In this document: positions 39,607 to 49,079 of the stretch, piece after piece
How the letters are laid out: every line of letters starts with the position of its first letter
How positions within the stretch are numbered: the stretch's first letter is position 1
DNA from: Nocardia fluminea
Lineage (GTDB): Bacteria > Actinomycetota > Actinomycetes > Mycobacteriales > Mycobacteriaceae
Direction of reading: 5' to 3'
Assembly (NCBI RefSeq): GCF_002846365.1
Contig: NZ_PJMW01000002.1
Span: 3,596,001-3,660,000, forward strand
Length of the DNA stretch: 64,000 nucleotides
The notes under the pieces: generated by a model
Databases searched by the model: none
What the model saw: the letters and a program-made list of their open reading frames with translations, nothing else
What the model was told of the DNA's origin: nothing
Position numbers and translations under genes: made by a program

Positions 39607-42600
39607 TGGCCGAAGACCTCGCTCCCTGGTATGAGGCCCGCGACAGCCTCGTCGACTCGCTCGAAGAGGAATTGATGGGCCCGCGGGAGCCGGAGCCGCT
39701 GCACGAACCGCCACTCAATCGCATCATCGTCGGCGTGCTATATCCCCGAGTCGAGAATTTGTCGGACATCTACAAACCCGGCCTGTCGGAGGACTCGGAC
39801 GGAGAAGCAGGGAGCACCGCCGACAACACTGCAACCGAAGTTGCTGTTTCGCTCTCTCACGCACACAAGCCCTCATCGGTCGGACTCACATTCACTGTCG
39901 ATTCTGCGCGTACACCTCGGATCACGATCCGCGCATCCGCACGAAAGTACACGGAATCCGAGAACGTTTGGCATCCGCATGAGGTAGCGACAGATACGGA
40001 TGTCGTGATCGACAGCACCGCGGCGGGTCGGATCGATGAGCCAGTCGCAGAAGGCGAGTTGTTGCGGATCGTCGGTGTGGTTCGTGCCCCCACCGCTGCG
40101 GGGCACGTGCGGATCTCGGTGTCCCTCGTCAACGGTCACACCCGCACCGACACATCAGGGGCGATTGATGGATTGTCGTGGTTTCGGCCGACAATCACCA
40201 TTTCCACGCCACAAGGTGGATTCGTCGACCGCAGCATCGACCCCTCGCGCTTGAGTGCCGATGCCGATGATCGCTCATCACGATTTCTCTACCGCAACGA
40301 ACCGGTCTTGGCCATTGGGCATGGCTGTGCGGCAAGTTGGGACGAGCACGCGACCACTCCCGACACGATCTGGACGACGTTCATTCCCAGCCAGGAAGTT
40401 CATCTCGCACGCCCGGCCGGCGGCGACGAGCAGGACGACTTCGGTCGGTACGACCTCCGGATGGATCAGCTCGCCGACACCTCCGACCGTACGCAACTCC
40501 ACGCAATGGCGGACGCCTACCAGCGATGGATATCGACCCGGCGCATCGAGGCCGAAACGATCGACATGCCCGCACACCGATCCGTGGCGCTCGAGCACAT
40601 GGACAGAGCAGCGGAGTGTGCCCGGCGTATCCGGGCCGGTATCAGCGCTCTTGACGATCCTGTAGTCGATCGGGCATTTCGACTGATGAACCGAGCAATG
40701 GTGGACCAACGCCGTGCTCAGGACCGCTCACGAGGTGAGGTGTCCAAGACCCAACGCTGGCGTCCATTCCAGATGGCGTTCATCCTCATGAACATTCCTG
40801 CGCTCTCTGATCCGGGCCACCCCGACCGCGAAGTCGCCGATCTACTCTGGTTTCCCACCGGCGGTGGCAAGACCGAGGCGTACCTCGGCTGCATCGGCTT
40901 TACCGTCTTGCTTCGGCGACTCCGACGGGAAGACAACGGCGGCGTATCCGCGATTATGCGGTATACACTTCGACTCCTGACCCGACAACAGTTCGAACGC
41001 GCAGCGGGCCTCATCTGCGCTCTGGAGCTCGTGCGCCGCACCGAACTTCCCAATGCTGCGCCGATCTCGCTTGGCCTCTGGGTGGGTAACGCGGCGACTC
41101 CAGCCAACACGAAAGAAGCGCGGGGGATCCTCCGTAAGGTCGCCGACGGCGAGCACGTCCAGGGCTCCACGCCCATGCAGCTCGTGCGATGCCCTTGGTG
41201 CGGGGTCCAGTTGACTCACAAGCACTACGATGCATCCGGCGAGTCGATGACCATCGCATGCCGTGAATCCGGCTGCGATTTCCGAGACGGACTTCCGTTG
41301 TACGTTCTCGATTCCGACGTCTACGCGAATCGTCCGTCATTGATCATCAGCACCGTCGACAAGTTCGCCCTCATGACGTGGAAGAGCGAGGTTGGTCTGC
41401 TCCTCAGCACCAACGGTCCTGCAGACTCCCGCCCGGACCTCATTGTTCAGGACGAACTGCATCTGATCTCCGGACCACTCGGCACGATCGTGGGACTCAA
41501 CGAAGCAGCGATCGACATGGCATGTACCGGAGAAGGCCGGCCCAAAGTCCTTGCATCCACCGCGACTGTCCGTCGTGCGGCACAGCAGGTCCGTGCTGTA
41601 TTCGACCGGGACACAGCACAATTCCCGCCGCCTGGGCTCACGCCGTCGGACAACTACTTCGCTGTGAATGCATCCGCGCAGGAGAAGGGTACGCGGCGCT
41701 ACGTCGGAGTGATGGCCCCCGGAACAAGTCAGTCCACACTGCTTGTCCGTATCTACTCAGTTCTGCTCCAGGCGGTCGGTGATCTGGACTCGCCCGATGA
41801 AGTGCGTGACAGCTACTGGACCTTACTCGGCTATTTCAACGCCCTACGAGTACTTGGATCGGCGTATCTACAGGTCCTCGACGACGTCCCTGACCGAATG
41901 GAAGTCGTCGCTGCTCGACGACAACGATCCGTCCGAGAGATCTCTCAAGAGCCCGTTGAGCTCACATCGCGCGTCGACCAGATGGAGATCCCCAATTCGA
42001 TGGCACGGCTCGAGACCAGCTACCCGGACCGCCAAAGCCCGGACGTGGCTCTTGCCACCAACATGATCTCGGTCGGTCTCGACATCGACCGACTCGGTCT
42101 CATGGTGGTCGCTGGTCAGCCCCAAAGCACCTCCGAGTACATCCAGTCCACCAGCCGCGTTGGCCGTCGCAATCCCGGCCTAGTGATCACGGCATTGAAT
42201 AGCCAGAGATCAAGGGACAGTTCGCATTACGCGTCCTTCATCCCGTTCCACCGTGCTCTGTACCGTGAAGTCGAATCGACGACAGCGACGCCGTTCGCCC
42301 CTCGCGCTCGCGATCGTGCCGGACACGGCGTGCTTGTCGCATCGACCCGCCTGATGATTCCGGAACTGAGTACCGATGAATCGGCCGGGAATGTCGCTGA
42401 CTACTCAAGCCGAATCGAGGAAGTCATTGACTGTTTAGTCGCTCGGGCAGGCCGGATCGCCCCCGCCGAGGCCGGTCCATTCGGCGAGCAACTGCGTGAG
42501 CTGCTCGCACGGTGGAAGAACGAAGTCGGTCTCGATGCAGTCGAGCGCTACGGGTCGATGCGAGCACCTAACGCGACGACACGAGTGGGCGACAAACCAC

Positions 42601-42734
42601 TGATCGATCCGGCCGACGATGTCGGCGCGGGAAGCTTTCCAGTCCGCGGCGCCCCATGGCCCACCATGACCAGTATGCGCGATGTCGACGCGGAGACCTC
42701 CCTCTACGTCAAATACTTGAAGCGGACGGACTGA
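39606..42734 (+). CDS. drmA: DISARM helicase DrmA
   Basis: 1042 residues. Walker A FPTGGGKTEAYL (about 416), the DrmA-typical DELH box VQDELHLISGPLGTI (about 615), a zinc-ribbon insert CPWCG...CRESGC (about 530-560), and C-terminal helicase motifs NMISVGLDIDRLGLMVVAGQP and YIQSTSRVGR (about 845). DrmA and DrmB form the DISARM core; in the studied system they bind DNA ends with a 5' overhang and translocate. ATG 39606 fits coupling to the UvrD gene, overlapping its stop by one base. The N-terminal ~400 residues include beta-rich unrecognised domains. Strong identification. Confidence 0.9.
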   Translation: MAEDLAPWYEARDSLVDSLEEELMGPREPEPLHEPPLNRIIVGVLYPRVENLSDIYKPGLSEDSDGEAGSTADNTATEVAVSLSHAHKPSSVGLTFTVDSARTPRITIRASARKYTESENVWHPHEVATDTDVVIDSTAAGRIDEPVAEGELLRIVGVVRAPTAAGHVRISVSLVNGHTRTDTSGAIDGLSWFRPTITISTPQGGFVDRSIDPSRLSADADDRSSRFLYRNEPVLAIGHGCAASWDEHATTPDTIWTTFIPSQEVHLARPAGGDEQDDFGRYDLRMDQLADTSDRTQLHAMADAYQRWISTRRIEAETIDMPAHRSVALEHMDRAAECARRIRAGISALDDPVVDRAFRLMNRAMVDQRRAQDRSRGEVSKTQRWRPFQMAFILMNIPALSDPGHPDREVADLLWFPTGGGKTEAYLGCIGFTVLLRRLRREDNGGVSAIMRYTLRLLTRQQFERAAGLICALELVRRTELPNAAPISLGLWVGNAATPANTKEARGILRKVADGEHVQGSTPMQLVRCPWCGVQLTHKHYDASGESMTIACRESGCDFRDGLPLYVLDSDVYANRPSLIISTVDKFALMTWKSEVGLLLSTNGPADSRPDLIVQDELHLISGPLGTIVGLNEAAIDMACTGEGRPKVLASTATVRRAAQQVRAVFDRDTAQFPPPGLTPSDNYFAVNASAQEKGTRRYVGVMAPGTSQSTLLVRIYSVLLQAVGDLDSPDEVRDSYWTLLGYFNALRVLGSAYLQVLDDVPDRMEVVAARRQRSVREISQEPVELTSRVDQMEIPNSMARLETSYPDRQSPDVALATNMISVGLDIDRLGLMVVAGQPQSTSEYIQSTSRVGRRNPGLVITALNSQRSRDSSHYASFIPFHRALYREVESTTATPFAPRARDRAGHGVLVASTRLMIPELSTDESAGNVADYSSRIEEVIDCLVARAGRIAPAEAGPFGEQLRELLARWKNEVGLDAVERYGSMRAPNATTRVGDKPLIDPADDVGAGSFPVRGAPWPTMTSMRDVDAETSLYVKYLKRTD

Positions 42735-42737
42735 TCG

Positions 42738-44489
42738 GTGCCACCAGTTACGAAAAAACTCAAGCGCGGCAACCCGCCACCGGTGAAGACAACCGTGCGG
42801 AGATCGCAGCTGATCACCACTTTCGGAGTCGGCTCAGTCATTCCCGTGGAGTCCGAGAGCTTCATGATCGCAGGGCTGGACCTGTGGAACACCAAGGAGT
42901 CCGATCGAATTCACGAACCGAGGCTCAGCCGCTCTATGGGCGCCACCAGCCTTTTCGCGCCGCCTGGGTCCGCTGGCATGGTGCCGATGGTCCGCTTCCC
43001 TGAATGGGTGCACTGTCCCAAATGTTCACGCCTCGATCGCTTCTGGCGTATCGCTGACAAGGACGGCAAGGGCGACTACATCAACAAGTGCCGTCACTGC
43101 ATCACACCGCGACTCGTCCCCTCTCGATTCGTGGCGTGCTGTATCAACGGTCACATCGAGGACTTCCCCTACGATCCCTGGGTCCACCGCGGAGCAGTAC
43201 GCGAATCCGCGGAGAAACACTCACTCTCGTTGAGAACGGACTCACGGAACTCGACCCTCGCCGGCGTGACAGTGACCTGCACGTGTGGGGCTTCTCGAAC
43301 TCTCGAAGGAGCGCTGGGTCGAGGATCGCTGACCAAGCGCTGCAGCGGATCGTCCCCCTGGCTGGGGCGCGACGACGATGCATGCTCGGAATCGCTCGTG
43401 GGCCTCCAACGCGGCGCGTCCAACGTGTGGTTCGCGGATGTCCGATCTGCGCTCACTCTCGATCACGCTGTCAGCCCAGCCGAGGAACTGCTCGAGCGGA
43501 GCCGCTCTACCCTCGAGAAGTTGGCTGGCACCGACCTCGACGCGGTGCTCGAGATACTCGCTCGAACGAACGGCGTTAACCTCGACGAACTGAAAGAGGT
43601 CGTTCGTCGACAGTCGGAGGAAGAACCCAACGGCCGCGAAGCATTTCTACAGCTTCGGCGCGACGAGTACAGTGCGCTGGGCCGCGAGCACGCTGAGGAA
43701 GACGGTTTCGAAACCTTCGTATGTGAGCCTCACGTCGTCGAATCTGATACGGACGCAGGGCATATTCTCGGCATCGTCTCGAAGGTGTCGAAGTTGCGTG
43801 AGGTCCGAGCCCTGCAAGGCTTCTCCCGAGTGGCCGTATCTACCGGAGAATCGAAGGCGCGACGCGCGAAGCTCTCAACCGAACGGGTCGGATGGCTACC
43901 CGCCATCGAAGTGCTTGGGGAAGGGATATTCCTCCGACTCGACGAAGAGGCGATCGCGCAATGGGAGCAGTCCTCTTTTGCCCGCTCCCGCGTTTCGCTG
44001 TTGAACCAATCGCTTCGAGCCGCCGCTCCTGAGTGGGTGGAAGGTGTGCAACAGGTATCGCCCCGCGAACTGCTGATCCATACGCTGTCGCACGCGGTAC
44101 TGAATGAGCTCGCGATCGACACCGGCTACCCTGCATCGTCCATTCGTGAGCGCCTGTACACCGAGCCCGGCCAAGCCGGAATCTTGCTCTACACGGCGAC
44201 CGCCGATTCCGCCGGCAGTCTAGGCGGCCTGTGCGCGCGGGGAACAGTCGATAACATGCTGGCTGTCATCGACGCCGCGACTGAACGTTCGCAATGGTGC
44301 GCAGCAGACCCCGTCTGCCTGGAATCGCTGGCCACCGGCGCCGGAGCGAGGAACCTTGCAGCATGCCATTCGTGCCTCCTGGTTCCCGAGGTGTCGTGCG
44401 AACTGATGAATGGCTACCTCGACAGGGCGACGCTCGTAGGCACAGCCACTGATCCGAGCGGTGGATTCCTCACGAATCGATTCATGTGA
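42738..44489 (+). CDS. drmB: DISARM protein DrmB (DUF1998)
   Basis: 583 residues. The start KTTVRRSQLITTFGVGSVIP is typical of DrmB; Cys pairs occur in WVHCPKCSRLDRFW and NKCRHCI, with CCINGHIEDFPYDPWVHRG after, and the DUF1998 region near the C-terminus ends in LAACHSCLLVPEVSCELMNGYLDRATLVG. DrmB binds DrmA to form the DNA-sensing core of DISARM. GTG 42738, 3 bp after the drmA stop. It is the last gene of the operon; no DrmC (phospholipase D-like) follows. Confidence 0.9.
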   Translation: MPPVTKKLKRGNPPPVKTTVRRSQLITTFGVGSVIPVESESFMIAGLDLWNTKESDRIHEPRLSRSMGATSLFAPPGSAGMVPMVRFPEWVHCPKCSRLDRFWRIADKDGKGDYINKCRHCITPRLVPSRFVACCINGHIEDFPYDPWVHRGAVRESAEKHSLSLRTDSRNSTLAGVTVTCTCGASRTLEGALGRGSLTKRCSGSSPWLGRDDDACSESLVGLQRGASNVWFADVRSALTLDHAVSPAEELLERSRSTLEKLAGTDLDAVLEILARTNGVNLDELKEVVRRQSEEEPNGREAFLQLRRDEYSALGREHAEEDGFETFVCEPHVVESDTDAGHILGIVSKVSKLREVRALQGFSRVAVSTGESKARRAKLSTERVGWLPAIEVLGEGIFLRLDEEAIAQWEQSSFARSRVSLLNQSLRAAAPEWVEGVQQVSPRELLIHTLSHAVLNELAIDTGYPASSIRERLYTEPGQAGILLYTATADSAGSLGGLCARGTVDNMLAVIDAATERSQWCAADPVCLESLATGAGARNLAACHSCLLVPEVSCELMNGYLDRATLVGTATDPSGGFLTNRFM

Positions 44490-45288
44490 GCCACCCTGCG
44501 CGCTCGGGCAGTGGCCCAGAAGTTCGGAATCCAAGGCCGTATCCATCGCACAATTGACGTCGTTCATTGCGATCTGCCGACACGGCACTTTATCTGCCGA
44601 ACCCGGTTCGTGTTGCGTCACCTCGACGGACGACTCCGCCAGGCCACCCACCGGCGTGCTTGGGAGTTGTCGAGTGCGGTGACGCATACGAGGCTAGGGC
44701 CGCCGCGACGATGACGACACCCATGAGATTCCGGACTACTTGATCACCGCGGGGAGCACCGAGGAACTATTGGGTGAGATGCCGAACGCGATCATTGGTG
44801 GGGTCATCGGCGAACACATCGCTGGATGCACCACGACGCAGAACTGAACAGGAGAATCGACCCTCGATGGCTGAATAAGTCTGGGAACCAGATGATTTCG
44901 CATCGCTCTGGGTGGCGACGGTATCGATCATTTACCTTGTCCGCTGCTTCTTCGCACCGACGATGCGATACCCACGCGTCATTTCCGAATTGATAGTTGT
45001 TGATCCACCACAGATTTCGATGCGAAACTGCTCGAATGTCAACGTGTGCAATGCTAACCGGATCAGCTCGCTCGGCCCGCATGGTGTGGTCTTGGCGCAG
45101 GCGATCGTCAACGGGTTGACGGGCCCGATCCAAGGTGCTCGAGGCGACCTACATCAGTCCAGATCTGCTTACGCCCGGCACCTACACCGCTGCAGTTCGG
45201 ATCACAGCGAGAGACTATCCGTCATTGCTCGAGGTCAGCGACGGGTAGCAGCGTCACGCATCGGCGCCTTGGATGCTGGCGCCGACTG
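44490..45288. other. Degenerate region downstream of drmB
   Basis: About 800 bp with no intact gene. A frame at 44706-44847 lacks a start codon but reads like the tail of a protein (EIPDYLITAGSTEELLGEMP...). Another, 45141-45233, reads EATYISPDLLTPGTYTAAVR before a stop. These look like remnants of genes, possibly toxin-type cassettes, decayed at the right side of the island. Confidence 0.4.
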
Positions 45289-45429
45289 GTGCATATCCGG
45301 TTCTCGGCAATTGCCTTTGACGCTTCACAATCGGGGCTGGACGTGCTACTCGGTGCGGGAGCGACGTTTGCGGGGGGCGTTGACCGAGCGGTCGAAGTGG
45401 CAGCGGACTCAGCGCAGTCGGTGGGATGA
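45289..45429 (+). pseudogene. WXG100-like fragment
   Basis: A 46-residue frame from GTG 45289 contains FDASQSGLDVLLGAGATFAGG and VDRAVEVAADSAQSVG, resembling the small helical proteins and N-terminal domains exported by type VII secretion. It overlaps the next tiny frame at ATGA. Short and without clear start, so treated as a remnant. Confidence 0.35.
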
Positions 45430-45524
45430 CCGGCGCGGTAGCTGACGGCACGGTGGTGACCTGCTATCCCTCGGGTGGGGCCGGTGTGAGCCAGAACGAC
45501 GCCGATGGCAATCCGATCAGATAG
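45426..45524 (+). CDS. Tiny ORF before the immunity-like gene
   Basis: 32 residues (ends GVSQNDADGNPIR), overlapping the upstream fragment by ATGA and 12 bp before the next gene. It looks like the truncated end of a larger toxin-type protein. No homology can be claimed. Confidence 0.25.
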   Translation: MTGAVADGTVVTCYPSGGAGVSQNDADGNPIR

Positions 45525-45536
45525 GAAAAGAGAGCG

Positions 45537-45914
45537 ATGAATCAGGAAAAGGCTGCGCGTGACAGGGCTGCGCGCGAGGCTAGAAAACGATTGCAAGACC
45601 CTGAGGCTGTAGCGGCTCGAAATCAGCGATTGAGCCGGATGCATACCGAATCACGTGATCTTCTGGAGCGTCTCGCCGATCGGTTGCCGGCCGTTGATCT
45701 CCAGACGTATCGGGAGTACAGCGATGTAGGGGAGTGGGCCATGCTTGTCGACGTTTTGAGCGCAACTCTCGTCAAACGTCAGATCCCCGTCACCGAGGCA
45801 GAACGGGGTGAATTGGCCAACGTACTCGGCCAATTCACCTTGCCGACGGATGGCTGGAACTACATCAACAACCCGGAATCCGTGCTGTCGCAGTTAAAGG
45901 TTGTGTCGGTATAG
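45537..45914 (+). CDS. Small acidic-helical protein, possible immunity protein
   Basis: 125 residues. Charged N-terminal helix (NQEKAARDRAAREARKRLQDPEAVAARNQRL) followed by a compact helical part ending in GWNYINNPESVLSQL. ATG 45537 follows GAGAG. It sits just after a WXG100-like remnant, which is the usual layout of toxin-immunity pairs in nocardiae, but no named immunity family is recognised. It marks the right edge of the island. Confidence 0.5.
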   Translation: MNQEKAARDRAAREARKRLQDPEAVAARNQRLSRMHTESRDLLERLADRLPAVDLQTYREYSDVGEWAMLVDVLSATLVKRQIPVTEAERGELANVLGQFTLPTDGWNYINNPESVLSQLKVVSV

Positions 45915-45982
45915 GTGCCGAACTGGTACTGCAGCCCTAAGAGCCGCCGTGCGTGGGGTCGGCGCGGTGAAGGTCGCGCGTC

Positions 45983-46630
45983 CTAGCCCTCCGTCTGGCG
46001 GACCTTGATGGCGTCTCGGGAGATGTAGACGTCGTATTCGCCGGGGGTGGCTATGACGGCGTTGCCGTAGGCGGAGCGGATGAAGGGGTTGGTGTACCAG
46101 CGGTTTTCGTTCATGTCCTCGAAGAAGTCGCGGTCGCCGCCGTTGAGGAAGGTGTGGTCTTGGGCGGGGGATTTGCCGTCTAGGCGTTGGCCGAACAGGC
46201 GGCTGAGTTTGTAGCCGGAGTGGAAACCGAGGGCGTTGACCCACGGTTCGAGTTCGACGATGTTGGACTGCAGGGCGAACATGTCGCCCTCGATGCGATG
46301 GGTTGTCGGCTGGCCCGCGTTACCGTCTTCGTCGAACTGGGTGAGGACCAGGTCGAGTTGATGTTCTTGGCCGGCAACGGGTTTGGCGATCACGTGGGCG
46401 GCTTTGATTTCGCCGGTGAGGCCGAGATAGGTCTGCAGGAGGGTGGCGATCCAGAGCAGCAGGACCGCGACCAGGAGGAGGGCGGCGCCGGGGACCGCGC
46501 GGCCGAGAACGGCTTTGGGGCCGCGGCGGCGGGTGGCGGCCAGTGCGGCCATGACCAAGAGGGCGACAGCGAGGGCGATCAGGGCCAGGAGACCGACCTG
46601 GGCGGACCCGAAGGACACCGGGAAACTCAT
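45983..46630 (-). CDS. Membrane protein of unknown function
   Basis: 215 residues with two N-terminal membrane helices (VGLLALIALAVALLVMAALAA and VPGAALLLVAVLLLWIATLL), then an exported or cytosolic domain with the motif HRIEGDMFALQSNIVELEPWVNALGFHSGYKLSRLFGQR. ATG 46630; a TTG at 46663 is a longer alternative. No named family recognised. It lies divergent from a NUDIX gene. Confidence 0.7.
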   Translation of the reverse strand: MSFPVSFGSAQVGLLALIALAVALLVMAALAATRRRGPKAVLGRAVPGAALLLVAVLLLWIATLLQTYLGLTGEIKAAHVIAKPVAGQEHQLDLVLTQFDEDGNAGQPTTHRIEGDMFALQSNIVELEPWVNALGFHSGYKLSRLFGQRLDGKSPAQDHTFLNGGDRDFFEDMNENRWYTNPFIRSAYGNAVIATPGEYDVYISRDAIKVRQTEG

Positions 46631-46712
46631 GATGTGGGTATACCCCGAAATCGGCTGCGACAACGGTGGTCTCGAGGTTCCGGTGTGGGTAAATCGATCA
46701 GGAGGGGTGACG

Positions 46713-47150
46713 GTGGAGAAATATCGCGTGCTCGTGGGGGTTCATCTGGTGTTGGTCGACACTCGGGGGCGAGTGTTGTTGGGGCGCAGAGTGAACACGG
46801 GATTCGGGGACGGGTTGTTCCATGTGCCCGCGGGGCATCTGGAGGCGGGGGAGTCGGCGGTGGCCGGGTTGATCAGGGAGGCACGTGAGGAGGTGGGAAT
46901 AGAGATCGAGGCCCGGGACGTGGAATTCGCGCATGTGCTGCACAGCGACGAGCGGGTCCAGATGTTCTTCACCGTCCGGCGCTGGACGGGCGCGGTCGCC
47001 AACCGCGAGCCCGAAAAGTGTTCGGAACTGTGCTGGTTCGAGCCCGAAGACTTGCCGGTGGAGATCGTCGACTACTGCCGTGTCGGCATCGGCAAGGTGA
47101 TGGCGGGGGAAGCGTTCTCCGAATACGGCTGGGACCCGATCAGGGGCTGA
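46713..47150 (+). CDS. NUDIX hydrolase
   Basis: 145-residue pyrophosphohydrolase. The NUDIX box is GHLEAGESAVAGLIREAREEVGI, fully conserved. GTG 46713 is selected because AGGAGG (46700-46705) is 7 bases upstream; GTG 46707 is too close. The substrate, a nucleoside diphosphate derivative, cannot be named. Its 3' end overlaps the convergent membrane protein gene by 11 bp. Confidence 0.85.
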   Translation: MEKYRVLVGVHLVLVDTRGRVLLGRRVNTGFGDGLFHVPAGHLEAGESAVAGLIREAREEVGIEIEARDVEFAHVLHSDERVQMFFTVRRWTGAVANREPEKCSELCWFEPEDLPVEIVDYCRVGIGKVMAGEAFSEYGWDPIRG

Positions 47151-48435
47151 CGATCTTCGGAGGCGCGGAGCGCAGGCGCAGCAGGGCCAGCACAGCGATC
47201 GTGCAGCCGAGGGCAACGGCGACCGCGACCGCGCCGGGGGCGGCCCCGCGGTCGACGTCGGTAGTGCGATACCAGGACGACGAATAGGCGAGATGCCCGA
47301 AGTCGATGTCGCTCAGGGCGACTCCGATCGAGGGCACGAACAGGATCGCCAGACCGACGGTCCCGGAGGTGGGGCTCTGCGGAACGGCCGTGCCGAGGCA
47401 GTACCCGGCGACCGAGCCGAGGGCGAGGCACCCGAGGGCCGCGGTGAGCGTGGCAGGTGGGGCGAAAACATCGGCGGCCAGGACGAGGCAGGCCAGGGCG
47501 AACACACTCGTCGCGGCTACCAGCGGACGCGGCGTGCGAATGCCGATCAATAGGCCCGCGGCGGTGGCGGCGAGGGTGGCGAGATCGACCCAGCCGGAAC
47601 GCGGCAGCGTGATCACCAGGCTGCCGGCGACGGAGAAACTGCTCATCAGCAGGACCAAGATGCCGTCGCGCCCCGGCAGGATCATCGCGGCGGCCACGGC
47701 GGCCGCGATGGCGACGATCGACGCGACGATCAGATACGGGGCGCTCGTCTTGTGCGACGCCACGGCGAGCGCGGTGACGATGGTGGTGGTGAAGGCGACC
47801 ACGGCGGAGAACACGGGTGCCAGCGGAATGGCGGTTTCGGTGATCAGGCTGGGCGAAGCCGGGGTGGTGAGCGCGAAGTAGGCGAGCGCGAGCACGCTCG
47901 CGGCGATGAACCACAGCGGCAGCGTGCCGCCGAGCGTGCCGCTGAAGCCGTCGGAGTTCGGGTCGGTGGGCGACTGGGTCAGGTCGCCGAGGATCGTGCC
48001 GCCGAGCGCGCCGAACAGGTAGACGGTGCGCAGCAGTGGTTCGTTCCAGACCGCCACCGCGAGCGCGCCGACGACGGCACCCGCGAGGAGGGCGTCGATG
48101 AAGTTCAGGGTGGGCAGCGACAGGACGTCGAGGTGACCGTCGGCGCTGTCCGGGATCAACGCGAGATGGTTGACCAAGATGCCGACCAGGGCGATCAGCG
48201 CGGTCCAGCGGGCTGTGCGCACGCTGCCGATCGCGACCGTGACGGCGGCGGTGATCACCGCGATGAACGCGGCGCCGGTCATCGCCCTCGGCACGTTGAA
48301 TACGAGCAGGTCCACGTGCAGCGATCCCGCCAGCGACGCGAAACTGATCGGCAACATGATCGCGAGCACCGCCACCGACGTGGCGACGAAGATCGTGACG
48401 GTTTCGGCCGCGCAGCGAACGGTCGAAGGCTGCAC
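47140..48435 (-). CDS. Multi-pass membrane protein
   Basis: About 431 residues, with ten or more hydrophobic segments rich in Ala/Val/Leu (ETVTIFVATSVAVLAIMLPISFASLAGSL; ALVAASHK is not membrane). No transporter signature was recognised. The start is uncertain: GTG 48435 has GGGGA upstream and avoids overlap with the divergent cold-shock gene; the frame is open to 48585. Function unknown. Confidence 0.6.
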   Translation of the reverse strand: MQPSTVRCAAETVTIFVATSVAVLAIMLPISFASLAGSLHVDLLVFNVPRAMTGAAFIAVITAAVTVAIGSVRTARWTALIALVGILVNHLALIPDSADGHLDVLSLPTLNFIDALLAGAVVGALAVAVWNEPLLRTVYLFGALGGTILGDLTQSPTDPNSDGFSGTLGGTLPLWFIAASVLALAYFALTTPASPSLITETAIPLAPVFSAVVAFTTTIVTALAVASHKTSAPYLIVASIVAIAAAVAAAMILPGRDGILVLLMSSFSVAGSLVITLPRSGWVDLATLAATAAGLLIGIRTPRPLVAATSVFALACLVLAADVFAPPATLTAALGCLALGSVAGYCLGTAVPQSPTSGTVGLAILFVPSIGVALSDIDFGHLAYSSSWYRTTDVDRGAAPGAVAVAVALGCTIAVLALLRLRSAPPKIVSP

Positions 48436-48560
48436 CGAATCCCCGTTCTCGCGGCCGACCCGGTCCGGTCGGACCGTGTCCGGAGCATATCTACTTCGCT
48501 GCCGGGCGATCGGCTCCTCGAATCGAATGTCGTTCGTGTCGCGGGCCCTGGCATGCGACG

Positions 48561-48809
48561 ATGAGCGAAACAGGTTGGCACGCACAGGAGTCGGAAGGTC
48601 GGTGGATGCCGAGCGGGATCGTGGCCTGGTTCGACAGCGGCAAGGGATTCGGATTCATCGCTCCCGATGCCGGCGGACCCGACGTGTTCGTCGAATACAC
48701 CGCGCTGGCCGGTGCGGGGTTCCGCACGCTGCGCGACGGTCAGCGCGTGGAATACACCGTCACCGAGACCCGGCGCGGGCCCGAAGCGCACGATGTGCGG
48801 GCCGGGTGA
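48561..48809 (+). CDS. Cold-shock domain protein (variant)
   Basis: 82 residues with one CSD fold: GIVAWFDSGKGFGFIAP (RNP1) and DVFVEYTAL (RNP2). It has 15 extra N-terminal residues compared with CspA; an internal ATG at 48606 would give a standard 67-residue protein. Less canonical than the CspA 1.8 kb away (DSGKG in place of NGEKG, VEYT in place of VHYS). Binds single-stranded RNA/DNA as chaperone or antiterminator by family. Confidence 0.82.
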   Translation: MSETGWHAQESEGRWMPSGIVAWFDSGKGFGFIAPDAGGPDVFVEYTALAGAGFRTLRDGQRVEYTVTETRRGPEAHDVRAG

Positions 48810-49079
48810 TCAGAAGACAGCCACCGCGTAGACGGCCGATCCCGTCGCCGCCAGCGAGACGACCGCGCTCAGGATGAGTAGCTGATTGCTGAGGCGGTGC
48901 AGCCGGTCGTGCCGGTCGCGGTGCGTGAAGAAGGAATTCGTGGGGTTGCCGTCGCCGACGAAGCAGGACCGGGAGTCGTGCAACGCGCGGTTCGCGCGGG
49001 TTTCGGCGACGGACGCGGCGAACAGGCTCAGTGCGCCGAGGACCGCGCAGGCAATGGTGACGACAATGATGACCGGCAT
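48810..49079 (-). CDS. Small two-helix membrane protein
   Basis: 89 residues. Hydrophobic helices at both ends (PVIIVVTIACAVLGALSLFAASVA and QLLILSAVVSLAATGSAVYAVAVF) flank a polar loop. ATG 49079 follows GGGGGAG at 7 bases. Convergent with the cold-shock gene, stops adjacent. No family recognised. Confidence 0.6.
   Translation of the reverse strand: MPVIIVVTIACAVLGALSLFAASVAETRANRALHDSRSCFVGDGNPTNSFFTHRDRHDRLHRLSNQLLILSAVVSLAATGSAVYAVAVF

Noticed and set aside
44912..45445. A 177-residue plus-strand frame
   Set aside because: Composition rich in Arg/Ser/His and no domain; fragments in other frames look more protein-like, so it is a shadow in a decayed region.
48435..48585. N-terminal extension of the multi-pass membrane protein
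   Set aside because: Would overlap the divergent cold-shock gene and adds Arg-rich residues without a ribosome site; shorter start preferred.
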